DNA of 64,000 bases from Cyathus striatus (taxonomy: Eukaryota; Basidiomycota; Agaricomycetes; Agaricales; Nidulariaceae): assembly GCA_025738555.1 (NCBI GenBank), contig JAOVFP010000015.1, forward strand, positions 3,410,001 through 3,474,000. The letters are read 5' to 3'. The first letter of the stretch is position 1. Each line of letters starts with the position of its first letter. A program made the translations under genes and the position numbers. The notes under the pieces are model-generated. The model made no database searches. It was not told the origin of the DNA and saw nothing but the letters and a program-made list of their open reading frames with translations. Shown in pieces: positions 34,193 to 44,986 of the stretch.

Positions 34193-36618
34193 ATGTCCCC
34201 AACAACATCAAAAAAGGCCCGTGCAAAAAGGGCCCAGCAGCCCGTCGCCACTTCCCTCATCTCACAGCCCCCCGTCCAAGACCTCTCCCGCCCCGCCATC
34301 CTCTCCGCCTTCTCCCCCGATGCCCACCTCTTCGCCCTCGTCTCCCTTTCTGTCGACAAACACAGACTCCGCGTCTACGATGCTGTCGCCTCCCACTCCA
34401 TTGTAGAGCATGTCTTCTCTGACGCCCGCGTCTCCTCTCTTGTCTGGGTCCCCGTCGACCTCAATTCTACCAACCCTGATCCCCAGGAATCTCAGCCGAG
34501 CAAAAAAAAGAGAAAAAAGCGCGGAAGCATCCTCTCACCAGATTCCGTTCCTCCCCTCCATTCTAATCTCCTCGCTCTGGGCCTCACCGATGGCTCTGTC
34601 TCCATTTTGTCCCCCTCTCACGGAAAGATTGTCCGCACACTTGCCCACCCCACCAGCACTTCCCCCATCCTTGCAATTTCTTGTTCTCCGTCCGGAAATG
34701 CCTCTATGCTCTGGACATCTGGTGCCGACGGCGTTGTCCGTCTGTGGGATCTACAACGGAACGAGTTTCTGCGCAATTGGAAGGGGGACGACCATATTCC
34801 ATATACCGCCATGGCATGCAGACCCGTCTCATCCGATGACCAGCCATCCGTTGATGTTCTCCTCGCTCGTCATCAAATCCATCTCGTTTCAAACCAAATA
34901 GAGGGTGTTGACATGAAACCAACCACACTTGCATCATACACGGGGCACGCATCATCAATAAAATATTTGCGCTGGGAGACGTCATCTTCGCGTTTTGTCT
35001 CTATGGCTGAGAATGACCGATGCTTATACCTATGGAAAGCGGGAACATCCTCAACTGCCACCGAAAAGCCCATTGCATCGATTCCCCTCGATTCCGAAGC
35101 TCGAGAGTTCGCACTTTCCGACAAGTTACAATCTAACAAAAACCATGCACTCGCCACCCTCTCTTCATCTGGAAAAGTATCGATATTTTCTCTTCCGGAA
35201 CAATCTCAGGCAAAAGTCTCAACGCTGTCACCCGACTCTACCATAGCTGCATCTGCGAAGGATGTAGCATCCAATACCCATGTTGTTTCCATTGCATTTA
35301 CCCCTGATGGAGTAGGGTCCATTCGGGTGGCAAGGCTTGTAAAGGGAGTTCGACCTGTCTTTGATGTTGTCGTAAGTTGTTCTGTGGCAATGCACCTCTT
35401 GCTTTCCATGTTAACTGGTCTTAGCCATACTTGGACGATGCTGGCAATTTCATTCAACATGTTACCTTGAACGATGTTCAGGACGGTGCGTTGTCAGAAT
35501 CGCAAACGGTAAGTATATATTATATGGATGCTACTTTCCTTCAGTGCTAACTACACGTCGGTAAAGGGTCCCATTCAGAACCGCTACAACGAATCCTCTT
35601 CATTAGCCGTTGGCTCCGGTCTTGCCATTGGACATGGTGAAGAGGCTGATGACATTCAAGACGTGGAGGGCGAACTCGAAGTCGATCTGGCAGAAATGTC
35701 CCTCGGACAACGTCTGGCAACGATATCTTCGACAGATCTTCCCCGAATATCGGACAGTGATGATGAACTTGGCACAGATAAGTTGAAATCGTCTGGAAAG
35801 AAGGCGCAACAGGAATTGAATGCTGCTCCTGTTAATTCGCTCACCCGGACATTAATTCAAGCATTGCATTCCAACGATGCGCGGCTCTTGGAGACGTGTT
35901 TGGCACATTCAGACGTAACGCTAATCCAAAATACAGTTCGTCTTCTGCCCCCACAGTTGGTTATACCGTTGGTAACTGCTTGCGTTGAACGTTTGAGCCG
36001 TGGTTCCAGGGCGGGGAATATGAAGGGAAGGGGAGGCGGCGCAAGTGCACAAAGAGGAATGGGCTTAATCACGTGGGTGAAAGCCGTCCTCATCATTCAT
36101 GCAGGACACTTGATGGCGGTAAGTTACTCTACAATGTTGAGAGATGCGTTTAATTTAAATATGAACAGATACCCGATCTCGTTGCTCGTTTAGCCGGATT
36201 ACATGCAACATTGACATCTCGTCTGAGCCTCCATGAAAGCTTGCTTTCGTTGAACGGTCGATTAGACATGGTACTTTCTCAGATCGAAATGAGGACTTCT
36301 AGCGCCCCGACTGCCTTGGCTCCCAGGCAAAAGAAGCTGGCTTCTGCTTCTCAAGGGAAGCAAGTAAATCATTATGTAGAAGGCGAGAGTGAATCGAGTG
36401 AAGGGGAAGATATGCAAGTAGATGAAGTTGATGTTGAGCGCGGTGATGATGAAGGAAGCATAGAGGATGTTGAATTAGGAGTAGATAATGATGACGACGA
36501 CGAAGAGGACGAAGAGGATGAGGAAGATAGTGATGAAGAAAGTTCACTAAATGGGTTTATCGATGATGAAGCAGAGGAGTACAGTAGTGAGGATGATGAT
36601 GATGATGATAGCGAGTAA
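34193..36618 (+). CDS. UTP5: UTP5/WDR43 U3 snoRNP (SSU processome) WD40 protein
   Basis: The N-terminal WD40 propeller includes ILSAFSPDAHLFALVS, NLLALGLTDGSVSILSP, HGKIVRTLAH, LWTSGADGVVRLWDLQRNEF and YTGHASSIKYLRWET. After a hinge with a basic patch (KKKRKKRG) comes a helical Utp12-type domain (ALHSNDARLLETCLAHSD, LIPLVTACVERLSRGSRAG, MGLITWVKAVLIIHAGHL, LHESLLSLNGRLDMVLSQIE). The C terminus is strongly acidic, ending in Asp/Glu runs typical of nucleolar factors. This architecture is that of Utp5/WDR43 of the t-UTP complex, needed for rDNA transcription and early 18S processing. Three introns (after FDVV, after SESQT and after HLMA); all joins keep frame. It shares a promoter with PHO85. 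Confidence 0.9.
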
Positions 36619-36837
36619 CTGGAGCACGTCGTATACCGTATTATTTCGTGTGTGGATTTCACCCACTTCGCCTTGATGAACTTTAACGGTAGAGTTCTGT
36701 TTGGAGTATGAAATTGAAGACCGTATCATGGTTGCATATGTTATTCCTTATGTAAGTTCCTAATAAGTTTATCAGATTCAGAGCTCAATTCAGACTTGTT
36801 ACCATATCTACGTTGCGAAACTTTGTGTCGCTTTTTC

Positions 36838-38919
36838 ATGCCTTTAGTTACTGATTCTGCTAGAGATGCCTGCGGCGCACATAGTCATGGTCACTCTCTT
36901 AAGTCCTTGCCAGCAGGATTCAAGTGGAGATCCTCTTATTCTTTTGCTACGTTAGTGGTTGGTCTAGGTACGATTATTGTTTCTTTTAATATCATTATGA
37001 CTACTCAACCTGCGTAGGAATCGCCACGGACCTCCTGGTATATTCAATTATCATTCCTGTAATGCCATTCCATCTTGAGGCACTAGGATACAATGATGTG
37101 TCCTCCTTAGCTGGATGGCTGTTATTTGCATACGTGCGTTCTCAGCTGTTCAGTACTTTTGGACAAAACATGATAGTGGCTGTATTTTATTCTTTAGTCA
37201 GGGGACTCGTATCTTGTAAGTTTTGCAGTTAAATGATATCATTGTAAGATGATTTACAATAGCTTCAAAGCGACAATTCCAATTGCTTGGTTTTCTGAAA
37301 AGTACCAAGCAAGGCGATGGCCTCTTGTGTTGGGATTAAGTATACTTGTAGGATCACAGGTCATGCTTATGGAAGCACCTATGTTTATTGTGATGTGCAT
37401 TGCTCGTGTTTTCCAAGGCATTGGATCATCGATGGTTTGGGTCGTCGGATTGGCTTTGCTGTGAGTATTTAACAGTCGTACACTGCTTTTATTTATCAGC
37501 GAGACGCAGATGTGATTCTGTCCCAGAAAATCTCGTTGGTAGTGAGTTGGTAGGTCATTGATAGCCAAGATAACATACTAATTTTAATAGGACAGCTAGG
37601 TTTGGCTATGACAGGGTTATCAATAGGGTAGGCTTTCAATAATACTTGCATGAATATTACGTTGTTCAATGAATCAGGATGGTAATTGGTCCGCCTATTG
37701 GAGGTGCAATCTATAATCATTTTGGATATCGAGGTCCTTTTATATTTGGTCTATGCATCACTGCTGTAGATCTTACTGGACGACTTCTTGTTATTGAGAA
37801 GAAGGACTCTTCACAGCAAAATCACTCCACTGAGAGCACGGAGAACAAAACCATAGTTTGTGAAGCAACACCGAACAACCGTGAATCAGCCCTTGCTATT
37901 GGATCTTCGGATCCTAGTCATGTTTCTTTCATTTCTGTCATGGTATTGCTCGCAAAATCTTCCAGGGCCATGGTTGCTATCGCAACGACTCTAGTATACG
38001 GGCAAGTTTCCTTTCCTGAGCACAATGATAAAGTCTGCTCAATGTTAAATTCCGTAGTGTTGTATTCACCACTCTAGAACCTACATTACCACTACGCCTT
38101 CAGGAGATTTGGGGACTCGGTCCTGGTAAAGTCGGTCTCATTTTTTGCAGCCGTAATACCCACATTTATATGCAAGTATTCATCAGTAAAAATGGCATTT
38201 TTGTTTCTCACAGATTTCATTGCCTTTCGCTTAGCTTCACCACTGTCTGGATATCTTTCAGATCGCATCGGGACTGGAATTATTACTGTGCTATGTCTTG
38301 CCCTCTCGGTTCCGTGGTGGATCGTGATATGCGTTAAGGGCCCACTGGCACTATTTATTGCTTCTTTTGCCCTACAAAGTGAGTTTACACTGTGCAGATC
38401 AATTGCAGACGACTACGCTGCTACCTGTTATTGAAAAATATTATTTCTATACTAGGTTTCTTTACATCAGGAACAATTTCTCCATTAACTGCTGAACTTG
38501 CAGCAACATCACGCCAAATTGAAGGTGTTGGTTGTAAGGCATCGATTGATTTCACATTTGTATGTATTCTCATTGCTCGATATGTTGTAGATGCACATGT
38601 GTACGGTGCATTTAACCTGGCGTATGGAATTGGAAATGCAGGTCTGTTACATCCGTTTTATCTGTTGGGATTTATCTAATTTCTATTTCTAGTGGGTCCT
38701 GTCGTTGGCGGTCAGGTATGTTTATACTGAACCTCGTAGTAGAAAGGATTCTTATGAATTGATCAGCTTTATGATCGCGTAAAACACGGATGGACAGCTC
38801 TTTGCTTGTTATCGGCTGCACTTTTAGTGGCGTGCATTATTCCCACCTTTTGCATTACAGGAGACGAAACAGTGCTAAAAAAATGGATACGCCGCAAGCC
38901 GGAAACTCATTCAGCGTAA
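36838..38919 (+). CDS. MFS transporter (drug/amine antiporter type)
   Basis: Start MPLVTDSARDACGAHSHGHS, then about 12 membrane segments: FATLVVGLGIATDLLVYSII, IAWFSEKYQARRWPLVLGLS (the D/S-x-R-x-R loop 2 motif region), MFIVMCIARVFQGIGSSMVW (motif B), VPENLVGQLGLAMTGLSIG and MVIGPPIGGAIYNHFGYR (antiporter motif C). A cytosolic Ser/Thr-rich loop separates the halves. The second half has LSGYLSDRIGTGIITVL and YGAFNLAYGIGNA. It resembles vesicular-amine or multidrug MFS members; substrate is unknown. It needs a 14-nt microexon and a GC-AG intron. At the T6 run 38141-38146 the frame changes between KVGLIF and AAVIPTFI, so the run length is probably wrong. Confidence 0.8.
37202..37215 (+). other. 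14-nt microexon in MFS gene
   Basis: GGGACTCGTATCTT between acceptor TTTAGTCAG and donor GTAAGT. It links LLFAY to FKATIPIAWFSE in frame. An 18-nt alternative starting four bases earlier does not keep frame. Confidence 0.6.
38172..38234 (+). other. GC-AG intron in MFS gene
   Basis: Donor T/GCAAGT and acceptor CGCTTAG, 63 nt. It joins IPTFI to SSPLSGYLSDRIG in frame; the GT donor four bases downstream gives the wrong phase. Confidence 0.65.
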
Positions 38920-39046
38920 CGACAGTGACATTATTGATATTGCCGAATATACAGGATGTATAATATAATACAAGTTACTAAAGGTATCAAAGTTTTTTAG
39001 AAAATACTATATGTAGTGTAATGTAGACAATGATCATTCCCAACAG

Positions 39047-40577
39047 CTACCTGCCAGCTAAGGCTGCAGTATTTGGAAGAAATAAAACGAAATCATTTTC
39101 CGGTGGCCCTGTGTTTGATGCTTCACAATCAATCATTTGCGTTAGAGGCATTGGAAGAGGACTGGGACGAAACGGAGCAGGAGCGAACAGTCTAAGCCCT
39201 TGTTCCCCACTGTAAGAGCTGTTTCTTCGATATAATGCTTCAGCAGAACTGAACCGAGCATTATAGTTACAGTCCAATTCTTCCCATTCATCGAAACAAT
39301 CTTCACGATTTTCATCAATAGCAACAGCTTCTCGAGTTCGCTGCAGCGCACGTGTCCTATATGTGGCGCGTAAACGTTCTGATTGTTCTTCATTCACGGA
39401 GATTTCGTTCCCATCTGGATCTAGTCGTGCTAGATCAAAATAAGTTTCGTTGCAGTGTTCGACTATAAAGAGTAGTTCGACTAACCCCACCCCGTCGCCT
39501 TACACTATGATCTTGTAGGTCTGTACCTGCTGCATTGGGTATTCGAGGTTGCTGACCATGAACATCATTTGCATTCATTGAACTCGTATCTTAATAAGAA
39601 TATATGGTTAGTTACCATTGCTATAGATTGATGCAGCTGAATTTACCCTCATTCCAGTGCAAGTTTATGTTGTGCACGTATTCCTCGCCGTCAGCATTCA
39701 GTCTCCTATGTACGATGTAGCTCCTTGTAGAAATTTCATCTTCTACAAGCGGATCCAGTGTGGACGAATACTGTAAAGAATCTTGATCGACGTAGCTCGC
39801 AGGTTCTTCAAAAATCAAAGGTCTTATGAGGGTACCGGATCGAGGAGTGGAGAAATTTTGAACAGAAAAATTAGACAAAAGAGACAATCTATCCGGGCGA
39901 TCAAATTGTGTTTGTTGTCGAGCTGAATATTCAGTTCCAGATCTCTGGGTTTCTGGAGGACTCTGAGATTGAATAGGTGCCCTTGCTGCGAAGAGAGCTT
40001 GAGATGATAGTATAGTTCTGCGATGCGCAAATGAATGATCGTTATGTCCTGTATCCGCCTGATTGCCTGATAACTCGTCGGGACCCAACCTTTGTTGCGA
40101 GAACAGAGTGTTTTCAGAGGGTGGATTTGGCGGAGAGCGGTCCAAAGATTGTGAAGGTTGATGATCGGCGCTTGCTGCGACCCGAGCAGCAACACGTCTC
40201 CCGAGAAGTGTGTTAGGATCGTCTGGATCCAGGTCTCGGGTACGTCGCAAGTGAGACTCTGCCATTGGTCGGCGCGAAGGCGGACGCGTTGCCATGAGAG
40301 GTGAGGATAAACTCACAGGATGAGATAATGTTCTGTTGTTACGAGACCTAGCATTATCTACGGAAGAGTCTTGACTCTCTGGACTAGCATCCTCCAACGG
40401 CTCCGTTAGCACAATAGCTTCATGTCCAGGCCCTATAAAGTTCTCCTCCGCTACAATACGAGCATGAAGATTATCAGAAAGCTCCAGGAGGTCTCGCCTA
40501 AACTGTCTGAAGTGGTTGTAGGCGACCTGTACATCAGGAGAAGTTTGTCGATATTCCGACTGTTGAGAAGTGTCCAT
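39047..40577 (-). CDS. Hypothetical disordered protein
   Basis: Start MDTSQQSEYRQTSPDVQVAY is followed by a short helical block (NHFRQFRRDLLELSDNLHAR) and a long polar, low-complexity region rich in Ser, Arg, Pro and Gln. Small introns after LHWNEG and at RRR join DTSSMNANDVHGQQ and ARLDPDGNEISVNEEQ to the rest. The end is LPNTAALAGR. I recognise no domain. The N-terminal helix could mediate self-association. It is convergent with the MFS gene, 127 bp apart. The 3' splice choices are my inference. Confidence 0.6.
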
Positions 40578-40818
40578 GTATGCTGCTTATACGAAGAGAT
40601 AGCTGTTGGATATATGGTAGTAACAATGAATTACAACCTAGATACATTCAACTGAGGGCGAAATGAAGGAATAAGAATAGGCAGCTCACTAAGACAAGGA
40701 TATATACCTATATGAGTAGGTAGCAGCTGGGGGTCGCGACTCGAGGGCAGTTGTAAGCACATATGAATGGGATCTTGATTCTCTGCTCGCCAAACAATCG
40801 GTATTTGCCGATCAGTAT

Positions 40819-40828
40819 TATATAAAAA
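40819..40828 (+). promoter_or_regulatory. Orphan TATA-like box
   Basis: TATATAAAAA followed within 30-100 bp by pyrimidine-rich sequence with leader-like texture. The only short ATG frame after it is about 15 codons, so any transcript would be non-coding or encode a micropeptide. Confidence 0.3.
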
Positions 40829-41075
40829 GCGAATTTTCGCGTTCCTTCGCTTCTCTCAACACGTCAATTCTTCTATCCTTGCCGTTTTCTACAAATCATT
40901 ACGACGAGCGAGGCTTTGAAGGATACTTTCCTCTCGCTAAGGGTGCCTAATAGCTTTCGAGGAGGCGCAGAGGTGGTTTTGCGTGAGAGAGCGATTCGTT
41001 GTTGGATGTCAGTCCTGTTCCCGCCTTACTTTGCTGAAGGGTTTAGGACCTAGACGGCAGCGTACATTCACTATA

Positions 41076-41585
41076 CTGAGATCAACCGGTCCTTTGTACA
41101 CCCAATTTTGATTTTACATTTGTGTTTCATTTATGCCATTAAATTTAAATTTAAAAACACAGAAATATTTGTAGCACATATTAGCACTTGTGTGCAAAGT
41201 TTAAGGATATAAAAGTAAGAAATGAAGCTGCTATATGTTTTATACTTGTTTTTGGACATTTCGGCTCAACACCACTCCTTTGTACAGTGTCACACTTTAT
41301 GTGACATGTACTAGCGAATTGTGACTGACATCGGCTAACATCCCCTGATCAGGGTCTGTGACAAGGCCCTTCCATGTCACAGATCTCATGAAATTTCGGA
41401 AAAGACAGTAAATTTAACATATCAGAACATCCACACCTACAACTCTTTAAAAAAGTAGGTAAACTAAGAGTACACATATTTTTCTTATTATAAATGATGC
41501 AAAAATTAATGTGGAAGCAATCTGTCTCGATAAAATGGGCAGTGTACAAGGGACTAGTACTGTACAAAGGACCGGTGTGACTCAG
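41076..41585. mobile_element. Candidate MITE with TA target duplication
   Basis: A 16-bp perfect inverted repeat, ACCGGTCCTTTGTACA at 41085-41100 and its reverse complement at 41561-41576, is extended outward by CTGAG (41076-41080) and CTCAG (41581-41585). Both ends are flanked by TA (41074-41075 and 41586-41587). The 510-bp interior is AT-rich, non-coding, and carries an internal copy of CCTTTGTACAGTG near 41278 and an 8-bp inverted repeat TCTGTGAC/GTCACAGA near 41355. The structure fits a Tc1/mariner-type miniature element. Confidence 0.6.
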
Positions 41586-41869
41586 TAGTTCCTTACATAG
41601 TACACGTGATTCAAATGCGTAAAAATATTCTTTGAAATAAATGTACAATCCGAATGATTCAATCACTGCAAGTTTAAAAAGTGGCCTGCCGCTAAAATCG
41701 AATCGTTATCTGCTTGTATATCGTCATTCTAACTTAGTGGTAAATTATCCAGCCTTCTCGGTTCAACCAAGGGTACTATTCGTCAAGTTTTCCAAAAATG
41801 ACAACTGTCCCATGTCCCATGAGTTTACAAACCACTAGGGTTCAAGAATGAAGTCACAATAAATAAATA

Positions 41870-43815
41870 TCACAAGGACTTCCCGCCAGCGATTACGCGG
41901 CTTAGCCAGGCTCTGAAACCACGAGTACCAGCATCACTTTTTACGCTACCCAAGCTGCGCACACTCTTGCCACCGGTGCTCTTCACGCTACGAAAGCTCT
42001 CCAATGATGGCGCTGCCCGCAATGGGACACCTGTAACCGTGCCATTACCAGTGCTCTTGCTATACTTGCTTGACTGCGACTTGAGTGAGGCAGTAGAGCG
42101 CAATGCCGGCGGCAGCGATGCCGGGGGAGAATTGGGTAACGCTCCCAGTGCATAAGGGCCAGATATAGTCGGGCGAGAGTACGGAGAAGACACAGCAGAT
42201 ATTTTTTTGGACATCATAACGAGCCGCCTTAAACCTTTTGCTCGTTCTTTTTCTGGAGTAGGCGTGGAACATTGGAGCTCACGGTCACATTCGTCTGGAT
42301 GCGAATTGTCTACGTTTTCCAATAATTGGCTATCAGCGTCGACATCCATGCTGTCAACATCAAGTCCCATATTGAGACTAGTTTCAGTGCGTTCTAGATA
42401 CGTGTTGCTCGACGTGTGCAAGTCCCGGTAGCCAGTACTTGCGTAATGCACTGTAGGCATATCGACAAATTTTACAGATTTGGAAGCGGCTGTCGAAGAT
42501 GAATTCTTAGTGGATATAGACGAAGCACGGGTTAAAATAGACTTTGAGGGGGGACATGAAGCAGACAGGGGAGCAGGCGGGTGGCTATAACTGGGATCGG
42601 TAGCACGGCGCCGCTGATAGCGAGGTCGAACCGAGTTGTTGTAAGAAGAGGGAACAAAAGCAGGAAAAGTAGGAGTCTCTGGTCGTGAAGAAGAGGTCGC
42701 TGTTGACAAAGACGCTGTGGAGACCGTGGATGCCACTGAAGGCGGCCGAATATCAGCAGAATCGGCTTTAAAGGGGTCTGAAGCGGATGATAACGACGAA
42801 GAAGTCGTTGAAGAGGATAAAGCCGCGGATATGATAGTCGATGGCGCAGGAGTAAAATCGATCTGTGACTGAGAGGGAATAGATTTGAGAGAAGGAATTG
42901 ATCTCTCCGAGCGTGATCGGGGCCGCAGAATGGTCGACCAGAACGGAGGTGGAACTGTGTTGGAAGCTGAACTCCGCTGCGAACGATGACGGTCGACATA
43001 TCTGCTGTTTGGAATTGACCCTGTGCTGCGCATGCTGGAATTGGATCTTGGCCGAGTTAGAGCTGGGGGAGAATGGTAGCCTGTCGGCGGACGGGGCCGA
43101 GAACTTGGACGAGACAGTGAGGGGGTCGGACTCGCATGCTGTGGATGGGAGCGAGGTGGGGTTCTAGGTTGACGATAAATCCATTCAGTACGAACGGGTG
43201 AACGAGGAGCTGGAGATGGGGACGGTGAGACACGATGAGGAGGCGTGAGAGGGGGAGAAGGTAAGTGCGGCGTAGAAGGAGAGAAGCGGCGAGACTTGAC
43301 AGGGGTTGCGGGTGTTAGTGCATTTGACAAAGACAAGTCTAAGGAAGGCGGCGAAGTCTGCAAAGGGGAAACAATGGGTTAGACAACTGCAACAGGCAAC
43401 AGGCACCTCACACAGCGTGGACGAGACTGGGCTTACTGTTTCCACTGGTTCGGTATCGGTCAGTTGTGTACTTCTGTAATGAGAGCCATGTTGCTCTTCA
43501 AGTGCCGATTGGAAGCTAGAGGTTGAACTCTGAGCCGTCAGCTGAGAATCTCGAGGAGAACTGGACTCGGCATAGACTACGGAAGATCTGGGAGATGGCT
43601 GAGAAAATACGTTATTTATTTTGAAGTAATGGAGTCATCATACATGATTCGGGCGACGTACAAGGGTAGGGAGATCAATGAGAGCACTCGCCGCCAGCCA
43701 ACCAAGGTCATCCAAGGACAAAGAAGAGGTGGAACTCGAAGCTGCCCAATTCTGAAACATGAAGCTGAGAACATGCTTGAAAGGTGAAGTGAGAAAAAGG
43801 GCTCACAGAGAACAT
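41870..43815 (-). CDS. Ser/Pro-rich unknown protein
   Basis: The first coding exon is only 9 nt (ATGTTCTCT), giving MFS, joined to NWAASSSTSSLSLDDLGWLAA. A long region of Ser/Pro/Arg low complexity follows, with many SP, TP and PxxP sites (SLSRPSSRPRPPTG, TPPRSHPQHASP) that would suit proline-directed kinases or SH3 domains. A short conserved-looking block (SKSVKFVDMPTVHYASTGYRD) and a basic C-terminal segment ending RAWLSRVIAGGKSL are the best candidates for ordered or membrane-binding parts. I do not recognise the family. Confidence 0.65.
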
Positions 43816-44333
43816 TGAGGGAATGGGAAGAGAGAAAGAGGGAGGGAGGGATGAAAGAGTGAGTGAGAGGGAAAGAAAGAAAAGGATGTCACGCAAGTGC
43901 AGAGCAAGCAGGGAAAGCTTAAAGGAAAAGTGGAGAGGAGAGGAAAAGGTTCTTCCGGCAAATGATATTGGGGAGGGAACAGGGTGCAGTACCTAATACC
44001 TCGCGACTTACACGTGTGGGGACTGATGGAATGATGAGAAGGGAGAGATTGCCCTCATTCTGCGCGTCGTGGTCAGGCGTGATTATGCAAGGGAAAGCGT
44101 AATAGTAATGTAGCATTAGAGTGCTGCCTGGGCGAGTAGCAGGAAGCGGTGGCGATCCTGTATTGTACGAAAGCCTAAAGCCTAAGGGGCGGCGAGGTAT
44201 GGTGATCACGTGATAGAACGCGAAATTGTACATTACATTTTGCATCAACACATGAGTCTGAGCCAGGGATATGTAGCGAAGTAACCAGAAGGAGATGAAG
44301 GTATGATATTAATGGGGGGGAGTGAGAATGTGA
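43816..44333. promoter_or_regulatory. Upstream region of Ser/Pro-rich gene and mL43 3' flank
   Basis: 518 bp. A pyrimidine tract on the minus strand (about 43828-43885) lies just upstream of the start codon of the Ser/Pro-rich gene. No gene or repeat recognised. Confidence 0.45.
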
Positions 44334-44804
44334 TTAGAGAGTTGGACGGTCTGCGTGAAGACCGCTCCAGATGCCTCTTGCGGCTTCGGTGGTGCTCTCG
44401 ACAGGGCGACGCTTGAGGGGTTTTATCTTTGCGCCAGAAGCGTCGAGCAGGAGCTGAACCTTCTGCTGGATGCCAGTGACCTCCAATTTCTGCAGGGGAA
44501 TGACCTTGTCTCTGTTGTTTGCTAGGGAGGGAGATGGGCACGGGGGAGCTGAAGGGGAGAGGAGAGACGCACCATAGAAGCCGCGGACGATGGGTTCCTT
44601 GTGGTTGCGCTGCTTGACGACGACCTCGACATGGGGATTGCGAGCAGCAAGGTCACGGAGGTGAGCTCGGAGAAAGGAGCGGGTGTTTTGGGAAGAGGGC
44701 CAGTTGTCGCAGTACTCAAAGACGAGCTTGCGGATGTGGGGGATGAAGGCGGCATGACCATTGGCAGGCTTGGAGCGGAGGGCGGCCCTGAGGATGGGAG
44801 ACAT
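44334..44804 (-). CDS. MRPL51: Mitochondrial large-subunit ribosomal protein mL43
   Basis: A short protein, MSPILRAALRSKPANGHAAF, with the L51/S25/CI-B8 thioredoxin-like fold: KLVFEYCDNWPSSQNTRSFL, then HVEVVVKQRNHKEPIVRGFYG joined across one intron (about 44520-44572) to ANNRDKVIPLQKLEVTGIQQ. The basic tail (KIKPLKRRPVESTTEAARGIW) is typical of mL43. The yeast protein is Mrpl51. It would sit on the surface of the mitochondrial large subunit. It is divergent from the next gene with a 182-bp shared promoter. Confidence 0.92.
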   Translation of the reverse strand: MSPILRAALRSKPANGHAAFIPHIRKLVFEYCDNWPSSQNTRSFLRAHLRDLAARNPHVEVVVKQRNHKEPIVRGFYGASLLSPSAPPCPSPSLANNRDKVIPLQKLEVTGIQQKVQLLLDASGAKIKPLKRRPVESTTEAARGIWSGLHADRPTL

Positions 44805-44986
44805 GTGGGGGAGGCGGGATGGGGGATTTGAAGGAAGAGAGGAAGAGAGGAAGAGGGAGGAAGAGGGAAGGACAAGAGATGAACGGGAGTGGCACTCGGA
44901 AATAAATAATGAATAAATAAATAAAGAGAAATAAAATAAAATTTGATTGATTGGTGGTTTGTCTTTACCTGCGCTCGTCGATTTCC
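44805..44986. promoter_or_regulatory. Bidirectional mL43 promoter
   Basis: 182 bp between divergent start codons, with a pyrimidine tract on the mL43 strand and an AT-rich (AATAAATAAATAAA) segment near 44903-44922. Confidence 0.5.

Larger units (their letters stand above)
40578..41869. other. 1.3-kb intergenic region
   Basis: Contains a plus-strand promoter-like stretch (TATATAAAAA at 40819-40828 followed by a CT-rich leader-like segment) with no coding frame after it, then the candidate MITE. The remainder is AT-rich without recognisable genes. Confidence 0.55.

Noticed and set aside
36299..36662. Ser-rich and His/Leu-rich open frames opposite the end of UTP5
   Set aside because: They are the complement of the Asp/Glu-rich acidic tail; composition explains the open frame.
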